NCBI RefSeq assembly: GCF_000165485.1
Contig: NC_014623.1
Location: forward strand, 5,288,893-5,352,892
DNA length: 64,000 nt
Direction: 5' to 3'
DNA from: Stigmatella aurantiaca DW4/3-1
GTDB lineage: Bacteria > Myxococcota > Myxococcia > Myxococcales > Myxococcaceae
The translations under genes and the position numbers were made by a program. Shown piece by piece: positions 27,243-35,998 of the stretch. How positions within the stretch are numbered: position 1 is the stretch's first letter; every line of letters begins with the position of its first letter. The notes below the pieces were generated by a model, which searched no databases, was not told the DNA's origin, and saw only the letters and a list, made by a program, of their open reading frames with translations.

Positions 27243-28691
27243 AACCAGCAGGTTCTCCGCCGTGGGGTCCCGGTCCTTCTCGTTCGTGAGCGCCTCGGTC
27301 CGGCGCAAGCGCTGCTCGGACAGTTTGGAGACGAGCTCGAGAATCTGCGGGTGCGTGAGGATGAGCGAGTCGAAGTCCTCGCGGGGCAGCCGCAACAGCG
27401 AGGTGCGCCGGATGGCCACCACCGTGGCCGTGGCGGGCGTCTTCAACAACAGGGAGATCTCCCCGAAGAGTTCGCCCTCGCGCAGGCGCGAGAGTACCTG
27501 GCCGCCCTTGCTCGCCTCCACCTCGCCGGAGAGGACCACGTAGAGCCCTTCGACCCGGTCTCCTTCGCGGACGATGAGCTCGTCCTTCTTCACATCGCGG
27601 GCCCGGAAGCGCTCCACCAGCATGCGCCGGTCCTTGCGCGCGAAGGGCTGGAACAGCTCCGAGGTGCTCATCACGTTCGTCAGGAGCCGGTCCCGGCAGA
27701 ACTTCTTGAGTGCCCGCGCCACCTGGGGATAGCGGCGTGACAGCTGGGCCAGCACCGGGGCGGGGACTTCCAGGAGGAGCGTCTCCGGGGAGGTGCTCTC
27801 CACGGTGGCCATGCGCGGTGCTCCCGACAGCAGCGCCATCTCTCCGAAGAAGGCACCGATGCCCAGGGTCGCCAGGTCCTTTCCCTCATCCCGGAAGACG
27901 CGCACCGCGCCTTCACAGATGATGTAGAAGGCGTTGCCCCGGCTGCCGCGCTCGAAGACCCGCTGGCCCCGGGGAATGTGGCGCAGCGGACACCCGTCGA
28001 AGAACTCGATGAAGGCATCGCGCGGCAGGTCCGAGAACAGGGGGATGTCCGGCAGGGCGTTGAGCGGCTTGTCCCGCGAGGACACTTCCTCCGCGAGGCT
28101 GAACAGGGCCTCCTCCAGGGAGGACGAGGTTTCGGGACCGCGCTGCCTCAGGCTCGTGCGCGCGGCCTGTTCCACCTCTTGGAGCAGCGTGTCGGCCTGC
28201 TCGGGCTCCAGCGCGGGCGAGGCGGCGGGCGGCTCCGGGGGACTCGGCTCTCCGGTGCTGGGGGGCGGCGCCCAGACGGCGTCATGAGGAAGGAGGAGCT
28301 CGCTCGCGGCCTTCAAGGAGAGCTGCTTCTTGCCCTCCCCCAGATCGATCTCGAAGGTGGTCTCTTCCTGCGGCTCGCTCCGGCGAGCGTACAGGTCCGC
28401 GAGCATCTGCTGAATGCCCCGGTGCGAAGGGTCCAGCTCGAGCAGCCGCTTGCTCGCGGCGAGGGCGCGCGGGAGGAAGCCCTCGCGAGCGAACCCCTCG
28501 GCGGCGAGCTGGTAAGCCGAGACGGCCCGCGCCCGCTGGCCGGAGCGGGCCCAGGCCTCGCCCAGGCGCGCATGGGCATGGTGGTCCTTGGGCTGTTTGA
28601 GGCAATACCGCTCGTAGAACTCCGCGGCCTGAGAGAAGCGGCCCTGGGTGAAGGCCTCGACGGCCTGAGCCTGGAGCGAGCCTGGGTCCAT
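27240..28691 (-). CDS. TPR protein with two cyclic-nucleotide-binding domains
   Basis: 483-residue cytoplasmic protein. Residues 1-105 hold three TPR-like helices pairs (AVEAFTQGRFSQAAEFYERY; 'ARLGEAWARSGQRARAVSAY'). A Pro-rich linker (140-165) leads to two CNB domains. CNB1 (about 215-335) has a complete phosphate-binding cassette FFGEMALLSGAPRMAT with Arg 293. CNB2 (about 343-460) has LFGEISLLLKTPATAT, where Ala 420 replaces that Arg. So one site looks able to bind cAMP/cGMP and the other does not. No DNA-binding or enzymatic output is present; a scaffold role is likely. Its start lies 1 base after the HEAT lipoprotein stop, so they are co-transcribed. Confidence 0.85.
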   Translation of the reverse strand: MDPGSLQAQAVEAFTQGRFSQAAEFYERYCLKQPKDHHAHARLGEAWARSGQRARAVSAYQLAAEGFAREGFLPRALAASKRLLELDPSHRGIQQMLADLYARRSEPQEETTFEIDLGEGKKQLSLKAASELLLPHDAVWAPPPSTGEPSPPEPPAASPALEPEQADTLLQEVEQAARTSLRQRGPETSSSLEEALFSLAEEVSSRDKPLNALPDIPLFSDLPRDAFIEFFDGCPLRHIPRGQRVFERGSRGNAFYIICEGAVRVFRDEGKDLATLGIGAFFGEMALLSGAPRMATVESTSPETLLLEVPAPVLAQLSRRYPQVARALKKFCRDRLLTNVMSTSELFQPFARKDRRMLVERFRARDVKKDELIVREGDRVEGLYVVLSGEVEASKGGQVLSRLREGELFGEISLLLKTPATATVVAIRRTSLLRLPREDFDSLILTHPQILELVSKLSEQRLRRTEALTNEKDRDPTAENLLV

Positions 28692-28692
28692 G

Positions 28693-30798
28693 TCAGCGAG
28701 CTCCCTCCGTTGCCGTGCCGCCCTTGGTCAACGCCGCGCTCGCGGCTTCGCGGACGCGCCGGTAGTAGTCGCTCTTGAGCGCATCCAGCGCCTCTGCCTG
28801 GGCGCTGGTGCCCATCCGCTGGAGGGCCACGGCCGCGGCGGCCCGGACCTCGGGCTGATCATGGTAGAGGTTGCGTGCCACCCCCTCGGCGGCCCGGGAG
28901 TCGCCGATCTCCCCCAGGGCCAGCAGCAGCTCCCGCCTCGCCACGCTGGAGGGATCCTCCAGGGCCTTGATGAGGGTGTCCACCGCGTCCTTGGCCTGGA
29001 GCTTCCCGAGAATATGGGCGGCCAGCACCGCCTCCGCGCCTCCTCCGCGCACCACCTCTTGCAAGGCGGGCGAGGCGGACGCGGGCGCGCCGAAGCGGCT
29101 CAAGGCATCGAGCAGCACCAGCTTCTCGCTGGAGAACTGGGGCAGCAGGGAGACGAGGGCGGCCTGGCCGGCTTCGCCCTGCTCGGCCAGCGCCAGCGCC
29201 AGCGCCTTCTGGAGCTCTCGCTCGGATTCGAACATGCCGCCCTTGGCCGCTTCCACGCCTTCGGGGCCCAGGCGGGCCAGCCCGATCAGGGCCGCGGAGC
29301 GCAAGGGGAGGCTGGGATCACCCGCGTGCTGCTTGAGCACATCCAGGGCTCCCGGCGCTTTCACCGCCCCCAGGGCGCGCAGCACGGCGGCGAGCGGCTC
29401 GAGGCGCTGGGGCTCCACCTCGTCGTACAGCTCCGAGGGCACCCGAGGTTGGACCTGCACCTGGCCCGCGTCCCGGGCGCGCTGGGCATTGAGGCTGCGG
29501 ACCCGATCGAAGAGCTGGGCGGTCTTCGCGTTGCGGGGCTCCTTGCCATCCTGGGGGGCCGAGGGATCGAACCCAGGGGCGTAGACCTGGGGCAGCGGGC
29601 TGGGCACCCAATCCTGGCGCAGGGGCTCGAGGGCCTTGAGTTCCTGCTCGTAGAGCTTCTGGACGGCGGGGCCCGCGGCGGGGTCACCGATGGCGGTCAC
29701 GGCCTCCAGGGCGAGCATGCGCTGGGAGGCATCCGCCGAGGTGAGCACCGGCAGCACCCGGGACAGCATCGGTTGCGCGGCGGGGCCGAGGCCCGCCACC
29801 GCTTGCAGGCCACTGTCGATGCTGGCCGGGCGGGAGAGCCGCTCGGCGATGGGCTCCAGCGGGCAGCCCCCGCGTGAGCGCATGGTCCGGCCCGCGACGA
29901 GGGACTCGGCCAGGGCGCCTTCCAGGGAGATGGTGCACAGGGCCGCGTCGGTCTCCGGGCCCCGCGGCATGGAGGCCAGGGAGTCGATGGCCAGGGAGCT
30001 GACGACGCTCTTCTCCAGGGCGACCGCCTGGAGGCGAGCCACCGCCGTGGTGTCCTGGAGCTTGCTGAGCGCGGTGATGGAGGCCTCGCGCAGTTGAGGG
30101 AAGCTCTCGTCGAGCAGCGGAGCGATGGCGCTCACGGCGCGCCGGTCCCCCGCGTCCCCCAGCCCCCGCACGGCGGCGGCGGCGAGGACGACCTGACTGT
30201 CCCGGACGAGCGGCAACAGGCGGTTGACGGCTTCGGGGCGCCCGCTCTTGCCAAGCTCCTCGGCGGCCCCCACGCGCTCGGGAAGCGAGCCCTCGTTGAG
30301 GGTCGTCAGGTTGCGATCCCAGATGGCCTTGGACTCCGCGGCGACCGCCTCGGCCATGGCGCCTGGGACGTTCGCGGACTTGAGCGCCTGGACGATGATC
30401 TGGCGCGTATTGCGGGCGCGCCGGCTGTATTGAAGGGTGAGGTAGGCCTTGGCCTTGTCGTTCTTGATCTTGGACAGCGCCATGGCGGCGCGGCCCTGGA
30501 CGCTCTCGTCGGGATCCTCGAGCAGCTCGCCCAGCAGGTCCACCACGCGCGGATCCTGGCTTCCACCCAGGGCCTCGGCGGCCTCTCCCCGGACGATGGA
30601 GGCCATGTCCTTGGCCGCCCGAGTGAAGAGGACCAGATCGTCGGCGTTGCCCTGCTTCGCCAGTGCCTGGACCGCCTGAGCACGGATCTCCGGCCGGGGG
30701 CTCTGGAGATCGGCGAGGAGCTGATCCCGGTTGCCCTGGCACGCGGTGGCCAGGCCGAGGGACAGAACGAAGAAGAGGGAGCGAACGCCGGGTCTCAT
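28693..30798 (-). CDS. HEAT-repeat lipoprotein
   Basis: 701 residues with a lipoprotein signal (MRPGVRSLFFVLSLGLATAC, Cys 20). The entire mature part is HEAT/PBS-lyase-type helical repeats of about 30 residues ('LLADLQSPRPEIRAQAVQAL', 'LLEDPDESVQGRAAMALSKI', 'ALEDPSSVARRELLLALGEI', 'LYHDQPEVRAAAAVALQRM'). It is likely a periplasmic or outer-membrane-attached protein-interaction solenoid. It is co-transcribed with the TPR-CNB gene downstream. Confidence 0.82.
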   Translation of the reverse strand: MRPGVRSLFFVLSLGLATACQGNRDQLLADLQSPRPEIRAQAVQALAKQGNADDLVLFTRAAKDMASIVRGEAAEALGGSQDPRVVDLLGELLEDPDESVQGRAAMALSKIKNDKAKAYLTLQYSRRARNTRQIIVQALKSANVPGAMAEAVAAESKAIWDRNLTTLNEGSLPERVGAAEELGKSGRPEAVNRLLPLVRDSQVVLAAAAVRGLGDAGDRRAVSAIAPLLDESFPQLREASITALSKLQDTTAVARLQAVALEKSVVSSLAIDSLASMPRGPETDAALCTISLEGALAESLVAGRTMRSRGGCPLEPIAERLSRPASIDSGLQAVAGLGPAAQPMLSRVLPVLTSADASQRMLALEAVTAIGDPAAGPAVQKLYEQELKALEPLRQDWVPSPLPQVYAPGFDPSAPQDGKEPRNAKTAQLFDRVRSLNAQRARDAGQVQVQPRVPSELYDEVEPQRLEPLAAVLRALGAVKAPGALDVLKQHAGDPSLPLRSAALIGLARLGPEGVEAAKGGMFESERELQKALALALAEQGEAGQAALVSLLPQFSSEKLVLLDALSRFGAPASASPALQEVVRGGGAEAVLAAHILGKLQAKDAVDTLIKALEDPSSVARRELLLALGEIGDSRAAEGVARNLYHDQPEVRAAAAVALQRMGTSAQAEALDALKSDYYRRVREAASAALTKGGTATEGAR

Positions 30799-30870
30799 CG
30801 CACTCCGAGGGCAGCGGTGGGGACCTCGTTTATATCAGTCCCCACGGCGGGAGCCTCGCTCCCTCACGTA

Positions 30871-32817
30871 TCAGCGAGGACGGCGGGGGCCAGCAGGCTT
30901 CCGGGGCCCCCGGCTTCCTCCAGGGCTCGACCGGTGGGAATCCCAGGAGGTCCCCTGCCCCCGCTTCTTGGTCTTGTTCCAGTCGACGAAGCCCTTGCCG
31001 CCTTCCTCTCCGCCTTCTGCGCGAGGGCTCGTGCGGGCGGGACGGCCCTCGGCCGCGGCGCCACCGAAGCGGGGCGAGCGGGGGCGCTCCGTGCCCTCTG
31101 CTCTGGGCGCTCGCTCCCGGCGCTCGGGACGGCCCGCGCTCTCGCCGCGAGGCTTCCACTCCTTGCGCTCGGGACGGCCCGCGCTCTCGCCGCGGGGAGC
31201 CCAGGCTTTGCGCTCGGGACGGTCCGCGCTCTCGCTGCGGGGCTTCCACTCCTTGCGCTCGGGACGGCCCGCACCCTCTCCTCGAGGCTTCCACTCCTTG
31301 CGCTCGGGACGGTCCGTTGGCTCACCCCGAGGGGCCCAGGCCTTGCGCTCGGGGCGGCCCGCACCTTCGCCGCGGGGCTTCCACTCCTTGCGCTCGGGAC
31401 GGCCCGCACCCTCTCCTCGAGGCTTCCACTCCTTGCGCTCGGGACGGTCCGTTGGCTCACCCCGGGGGGCCCAGGCCTTGCGCTCAGGGCGGCCCGCGCC
31501 TTCGCCACGGGGTTTCCACTCCTTGCGCTCGGGACGGTCCGTTGGCTCACCCCGGGGGGCCCAGGCCTTGCGCTCAGGGCGGCCCGCGCCTTCGCCACGG
31601 GGTTTCCACTCCTTGCGCTCGGGACGGTCCGCGCCTTCACCCCGGGGGGCCCAGGCCTTGCGCTCGGGGCGGCCTGTGCCTTCGCCGCGAGGCTTCCACT
31701 CCTTGCGCTCGGGACGGTCCGCGCCTTCACCCCGGGGAGCCCAGCTCTTGCGCTCAGGGCGAGCACTTCCCTCGCTCTTCTTCCACTCCGAGCGACGAGG
31801 GCGTTCGCTGCCCTCTTCGCTCACGGCCGCGGACGAAGTCCGGCCAAACCGTGCCAGTCCGGTACCACCCTCCGTCCGGGGGGATTTCCCGGCCGGTTTG
31901 CGCTCGGGGCGCCCGGCGGCGGCCGGACGCGCCCGTCCCGTCTTTGCGGCGGCCGGAGACCGGCTCGGCTTCGCCGGAGCGGCGGCGGCCCCCTCGACCT
32001 CGAACCCCTCACCGTCCTCATCCTCCTCGAAGCCGGGAGCGGCGCGCCCATGCCTCCGGGGCGGCAAGTTCAGCTCTCCCTCGGGCGGTGCCGTCCTGGC
32101 CTCGGCCACGTCCTGGAGCAGGCGCACCTCCGTGGAGGTGAGCGGGCGCAGCTCGCCTGGGCGCACGCCGCTCACGCCAACACCCGCGTAGGCCGGCCGG
32201 AACAGCCGCACCACCGGGTGCCCCACCGCGGCGCACAGCCGCTTGATGAGGTGGGGCCGTCCCTCGGCGACGACGATCTTCAGCCACGTGTTGCGCTCGG
32301 CCTGCTCGAACAGGTCCACCGACAGGGGGGTGGCCATTCCATCCTCGAGCCGCACGCCGCCGCGCAGCTTCTCCAGCGTGGCCCGGTCGGGCGAGCCCTT
32401 CACCTTGGCCAGGTACGTGCGCGGCACCTGAAAGCTGGGGTGCGTGAGCTTGTGCGCCAGCGTCCCGTCATCGGTGAAGAGCAGCGCGCCCTCGGCGTCG
32501 TAGTCCAACCGGCCCACGGGGAAGAGCCGCTTGCCGGTGGCTTCCACATAGCTGGCCACCGTGGGCCGTCCCTGGGGATCCGACAGGGTCGTCACCACGC
32601 CGGCCGGCTTGTACAGCAGGTAATAGGAAGAGGTTTCGGGCAGCGACACCAGCTCGCCATCCACGCTGACCAGGTCCGTGCCAGGCTCCACCCGGCTGCC
32701 CAGCTCGGTCACCTTCTGGTTGTTCACCATCACCCGGCCCGCGGTGATGAGCTCTTCGGCGTGCCGGCGCGAAGCGACTCCCGCGCGGGCCAGATACTTC
32801 TGCAATCGCTCAGCCAT
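30871..32817 (-). CDS. rluB: 23S rRNA pseudouridine synthase (RluB/RsuA family) with a long repeat tail
   Basis: Residues 1-60 form an S4 RNA-binding domain (RLQKYLARAGVASRRHAEEL). Residues 65-240 form the RsuA/RluB catalytic domain with the active-site Asp 105 (VGRLDYDAEGALLFTDDG) and 'YLAKVKG', 'RLEDGMATPL', 'HLIKRLCAAVGHPVVRLFR'. The enzyme part would end near residue 245. About 400 more residues follow. These are an acidic/Ala-rich linker, a tandem array of 15 units of 15 residues (353-577, RPERKEWKPRGEGA-type), and a Gly/Arg-rich end. The tail is extremely basic and probably binds RNA or ribosomes. Some RluB proteins have short basic tails; this one is exceptionally long. It lies just upstream of a HEAT lipoprotein gene. 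Confidence 0.92.
   Translation of the reverse strand: MAERLQKYLARAGVASRRHAEELITAGRVMVNNQKVTELGSRVEPGTDLVSVDGELVSLPETSSYYLLYKPAGVVTTLSDPQGRPTVASYVEATGKRLFPVGRLDYDAEGALLFTDDGTLAHKLTHPSFQVPRTYLAKVKGSPDRATLEKLRGGVRLEDGMATPLSVDLFEQAERNTWLKIVVAEGRPHLIKRLCAAVGHPVVRLFRPAYAGVGVSGVRPGELRPLTSTEVRLLQDVAEARTAPPEGELNLPPRRHGRAAPGFEEDEDGEGFEVEGAAAAPAKPSRSPAAAKTGRARPAAAGRPERKPAGKSPRTEGGTGLARFGRTSSAAVSEEGSERPRRSEWKKSEGSARPERKSWAPRGEGADRPERKEWKPRGEGTGRPERKAWAPRGEGADRPERKEWKPRGEGAGRPERKAWAPRGEPTDRPERKEWKPRGEGAGRPERKAWAPRGEPTDRPERKEWKPRGEGAGRPERKEWKPRGEGAGRPERKAWAPRGEPTDRPERKEWKPRGEGAGRPERKEWKPRSESADRPERKAWAPRGESAGRPERKEWKPRGESAGRPERRERAPRAEGTERPRSPRFGGAAAEGRPARTSPRAEGGEEGGKGFVDWNKTKKRGQGTSWDSHRSSPGGSRGPRKPAGPRRPR
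31087..31761 (-). repeat. Tandem 45-bp repeat array encoding the RluB tail
   Basis: Fifteen consecutive 45-bp units, many grouped as 90-bp pairs (an EWKPRGE unit alternating with an AWAPRGE unit). Two adjacent 90-bp blocks, 31441-31530 and 31531-31620, are identical at every base, a sign of recent duplication. Codon bias leaves several other frames open here; none is likely to be real. Confidence 0.95.
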
Positions 32818-32839
32818 GCTCTTGATGCCTTCGTGCCCG

Positions 32840-33814
32840 TTATTCGGGCTTGGGCCCCGGGCTTCCCGCTTCGGGAGGTTTCGGGGGCGTGTTCGTCAAC
32901 AGGCCGCTGGTGGCCTTTTGCGTCTTCTCGGCGGCCTCGATGGCCTCTTCCAGCTTTTCCAGCGCGGCCTCTGACGCCGCCGCATTCTTGTCCAGGCGCT
33001 TCTGGAAGCCCGGGTCCGACAGGGCCTCCACCGTACCGGCCGCCCCCGGTACCGGAGCGACCTCCTTCTCGACGATCTCCCGGTGCTCCTGCGTCAGCTC
33101 GTGGAACTCCCGGAGCGTGGGCAGGGAGGCCAGGTCCTTGAGCGCGAAGAACTCCAGGAACTCGCGTGTGGTGCCATACAGGATGGGCCTGCCCACCTCT
33201 TCCTTCTTTCCGAGAATCTTCACCAGCTTGCGGTCCATCAACGCCTTGATGACGGCGCCGCAATCCACCCCGCGGATGTCCTCCACCTCGGGCCGGGTGA
33301 CGGGCTGCCGGTAGGCGATGATGGCCAGCGTCTCCACGGCGGCCCGGGTGAGCCGCTGCGGCTTCACCCGCAGGTAGCGCCGCACGTACTCCGCCGAGTG
33401 CGGGTCCGTGCGGAACTGCCACCCGTCGGCCACCTCGTGCAGGACGATGCCGTTGACGCCGTCGCGGTGCAGGCCGGAGATCTGATTGAGCGCCTTGGCG
33501 ATGAGCTCCCGGTCGATGCCGGTGCTCTCGTAGAGCTGGTCCACCGTCAGCGGCTTGTCGGCCACGAACAGGACGCTCTGGAGCACGGTGCGGATGCGGT
33601 CCTCGGACAGCCGCCGGCTCTTCTGGACGAGCTTCTCGAAGGACGTCTCCAGGTCCGGCCCGGCGTCCTCCTCGATGGCGATGGCCTCCACTTCGTCCAA
33701 ATCACTCGCATCCCCGGGGCCGGTGACGGCGGCGATCTCGTCCTCGGAGAACGGGCCGGGGCCGCCGGGCGTTCCAGGGGGTGGGCCCTTGTCCGTCTTC
33801 CTACCGATAGTCAC
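32840..33814 (-). CDS. scpB: Condensin-associated protein ScpB
   Basis: Winged-helix partner of SMC and ScpA in chromosome condensation and segregation. 324 residues, longer than the usual 180-220, because of an acidic N-terminal extension (about 70 residues, DEVEAIAIEEDAG) and a Pro/Ala-rich C-terminal tail. The core has 'VLQSVLFVADKPLTVDQL', 'TRAAVETLAIIAYRQPVTRPEVEDIRGVDCGAVIKALMDRKLVKI' and 'GRPILYGTTREFLEFFALKDL', all classic ScpB. It overlaps the end of scpA by 14 bases, so coupled. Confidence 0.95.
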   Translation of the reverse strand: MTIGRKTDKGPPPGTPGGPGPFSEDEIAAVTGPGDASDLDEVEAIAIEEDAGPDLETSFEKLVQKSRRLSEDRIRTVLQSVLFVADKPLTVDQLYESTGIDRELIAKALNQISGLHRDGVNGIVLHEVADGWQFRTDPHSAEYVRRYLRVKPQRLTRAAVETLAIIAYRQPVTRPEVEDIRGVDCGAVIKALMDRKLVKILGKKEEVGRPILYGTTREFLEFFALKDLASLPTLREFHELTQEHREIVEKEVAPVPGAAGTVEALSDPGFQKRLDKNAAASEAALEKLEEAIEAAEKTQKATSGLLTNTPPKPPEAGSPGPKPE

Positions 33815-34655
33815 TCTCGTCCACCTCCGTGGGGACCAGCCGCTCCAGGGCGTCGCCGTTGGGTGTCAGGATGATGTCCTTCAACGGTTCCTCCTGAACC
33901 ACGCGGATGAGGCGCCGCTTTACCATCTCCAGGATCGCGAGGAACGTCACAACGACTTCCTGCCGCGTACTCGCCTCGGTGAACAGGCTGGTGAAGGCCA
34001 CCTGCCCCTCGGTGCGCACCCGCTCGGCCACCTTGAGCAGGGCCTCCGAGAGGCTGACGCGCTCGAGCACCACCTCGTGCTGCACCTTGGGGACCAGCCG
34101 CTCGAGCACCCGGTCCAGGGCCTCGATGAGCTTGAGGACAGAGAACTCCTGGAGCCCCACCTCCTCCTCGGGGATGGGGATGGCCTCTACCGGCACGTTG
34201 CGCGTGTACACGTCCCGGCCGAGCAAGTCCTGCCGGGCGAGCTGCTCCGCCGCGTCCTTGTACTTCTGGTACTCCAACAACCGGCGCACCAGCTCCGCGC
34301 GGGGGTCGTTCGCCTCTTCCACGGCCGCCTCGGAGGCTTCCAGGGGGGCGGCCTCCTGGCGGGGCAGCAGCATGCGGCTCTTGAGGTGGGCCAGCGTGGA
34401 GGCCATCACCAGGAACTCCCCGGCGATGTCCAGGTTCAGCTCCCGCATCCGCTCCAGGTATTCCAGGTATTTCTCGACAATCAGGGCGATGGGGATGTCG
34501 AAGATGTCGAGCCGGTGCTCCCGGATGAGGTGGAGCAGCAGATCGAGCGGGCCCTCGAAATTGGGCAGGGCAATCCGGAAGGCGTCCCCGGGCGAGCGGG
34601 GCACCTCGGTGTCGCCGGAGCCCTCATCGGGCGGCTCCCGGCGGTCATCGGTCAC
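33801..34655 (-). CDS. scpA: Condensin kleisin subunit ScpA
   Basis: Kleisin that bridges the SMC heads. 284 residues. The N-terminal motif FEGPLDLLLHLIREHRLDIFDIPIALIVEKYLEYL and 'GEFLVMASTLAHLKSRMLLP' bind the SMC neck; the C-terminal winged helix has 'EVVVTFLAILEMVKRRLIRVVQEE'. Order scpA-scpB with overlap, downstream of trpS on the same strand (70-base gap). Confidence 0.95.
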   Translation of the reverse strand: MTDDRREPPDEGSGDTEVPRSPGDAFRIALPNFEGPLDLLLHLIREHRLDIFDIPIALIVEKYLEYLERMRELNLDIAGEFLVMASTLAHLKSRMLLPRQEAAPLEASEAAVEEANDPRAELVRRLLEYQKYKDAAEQLARQDLLGRDVYTRNVPVEAIPIPEEEVGLQEFSVLKLIEALDRVLERLVPKVQHEVVLERVSLSEALLKVAERVRTEGQVAFTSLFTEASTRQEVVVTFLAILEMVKRRLIRVVQEEPLKDIILTPNGDALERLVPTEVDESDYR

Positions 34656-34725
34656 CGGTCATCCTTCGGGAACATCGGACTGAACCCCTTAGCAGTGGCC
34701 TCCCAAGGGGTCAAACTTTCCAACC

Positions 34726-35739
34726 TCAGGAGATACCCACGGCGCGGCGGACCTGGTCCATCAGGGGGGCGGCCTTCTCGCGGGCCCGGCGGGCCCCGTC
34801 CTGGAGGATGCGCTCCAGCTCGCCGGGGTCCCGGAGCAGCTCCTCGCGGCGCTGGCGCGCGGGCCCGAAAGTCGTGTGGAAGGCCTCCAGGAGCAGCTTC
34901 TTGTACTCCCCATACCCCTTGCCCCCGGCGCGCCAGGTGGCGTCCGCGGCGGCGAACTCGGCGGGCGGGAGCATCACCTTCATCAAGTCATAGAGGGCGC
35001 TGCCCTCGGTGGGTTTGGGGGCCTCCACGGGCGTGGAGTCCGACTTGATGCTCATGAAGCGCTTTTTGATCTCCTTCTCGTCCCCGAAGAGGTCGATGGT
35101 GTTGCCGTAGGACTTGGACATCTTCTGCCCATCGACGCCCATCACGGTGGCGGTGCTCTCCTGGAGCCGGGCCTCCGGGAGCTTGAGGATGCCGGGGGCG
35201 TGGCCCTTCTGCTTGCCTTCGGGGTCGGCGGGATCGTACCCAGGCACATAGGTGAGGTTGAACTTCACCGCCCAGTCGCGCGCGAACTCGATGTGCTGGA
35301 CCTGATCCTTGCCCACCGGGACGACGTCCGCGCTGTAGAGCAGGATGTCCGCGGCCATCAGCACCGGGTAGGCAAAGAGGCCGAAGTCCGGGCTGATGCC
35401 CTTGGCGACCTTGTCCTTGTAGCTGTGGGCGCGCTCGAGGTTCGCGTGGGGCACCACGGTGCCGAGGATCCAGTACAGCTCCGTCACCTCCCGCACATCG
35501 CTCTGCCGGAAGAGGATCGCCCGGCTGGGATCCAGCCCCAGCGACAGGTACGCGAGCGCGGCCTCCCGCGTGAACTCCTCCGCCTTGGCGGGCTCCCTCA
35601 CCGTGGTGAGCGCGTGCAGGTTGGCGATGAAGTAGAACGCCTCGCCCTCGCTCTGCAGCTGGATGAACTGCCGGATGGCGCCGTAGTAGTTGCCAATGTG
35701 CAGCCGGCCCGAGGACTGAACGCCGGAGAGAATGCGCAT
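34726..35739 (-). CDS. trpS: Tryptophan-tRNA ligase
   Basis: Charges tRNA-Trp. 337 residues from the ATG at 35739 (MRILSGVQSSGRLHIGNYYG), the usual start of the family; the 39 upstream in-frame residues look non-coding. The class I signatures are HIGN and KMSKSYGNTI. Other conserved parts are 'FIANLHALTT', 'DVVPVGKDQVQHIEFARDWA' and 'MGVDGQKMSKS'. The leader has no convincing Trp-codon leader peptide or T-box. Confidence 0.96.
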   Translation of the reverse strand: MRILSGVQSSGRLHIGNYYGAIRQFIQLQSEGEAFYFIANLHALTTVREPAKAEEFTREAALAYLSLGLDPSRAILFRQSDVREVTELYWILGTVVPHANLERAHSYKDKVAKGISPDFGLFAYPVLMAADILLYSADVVPVGKDQVQHIEFARDWAVKFNLTYVPGYDPADPEGKQKGHAPGILKLPEARLQESTATVMGVDGQKMSKSYGNTIDLFGDEKEIKKRFMSIKSDSTPVEAPKPTEGSALYDLMKVMLPPAEFAAADATWRAGGKGYGEYKKLLLEAFHTTFGPARQRREELLRDPGELERILQDGARRAREKAAPLMDQVRRAVGIS

Positions 35740-35998
35740 GGGTCGAACCGCCCTCTTCGCAAAAAGGAGGGCCCTCGTTCGCATACCCGCCGTCCCCCTG
35801 CAACCGCCTTTTCCCCCGGACTCCGGGTGCTTTGAGAAACACGCCCCGTTCTGCATTGGACGTTGGAGGCGCTTGCCACTGGATCTTTGTGTCTACTGCA
35901 TAAAAATCCTGAAATATCAGTGGGTTGTGAAGCGCGGAGGGGGGCGCTAGTCTTAAGATGTCGTAAGCAGGCGGCCGTACGCCTGGGAGAGAGGTCGA

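Noticed and set aside
30731-32191. Several long plus-strand open frames through the RluB repeat array encoding RSGRPAPSPRGF-type repeats.
   Set aside because: They mirror the 45-bp repeat of the real minus-strand gene; a stop-free repeat stays open in every copy.
35740-35880. A possible Trp leader peptide or T-box ahead of trpS.
   Set aside because: No run of Trp codons, no T-box motif and no terminator/antiterminator pair; the 39 upstream in-frame codons look non-coding.
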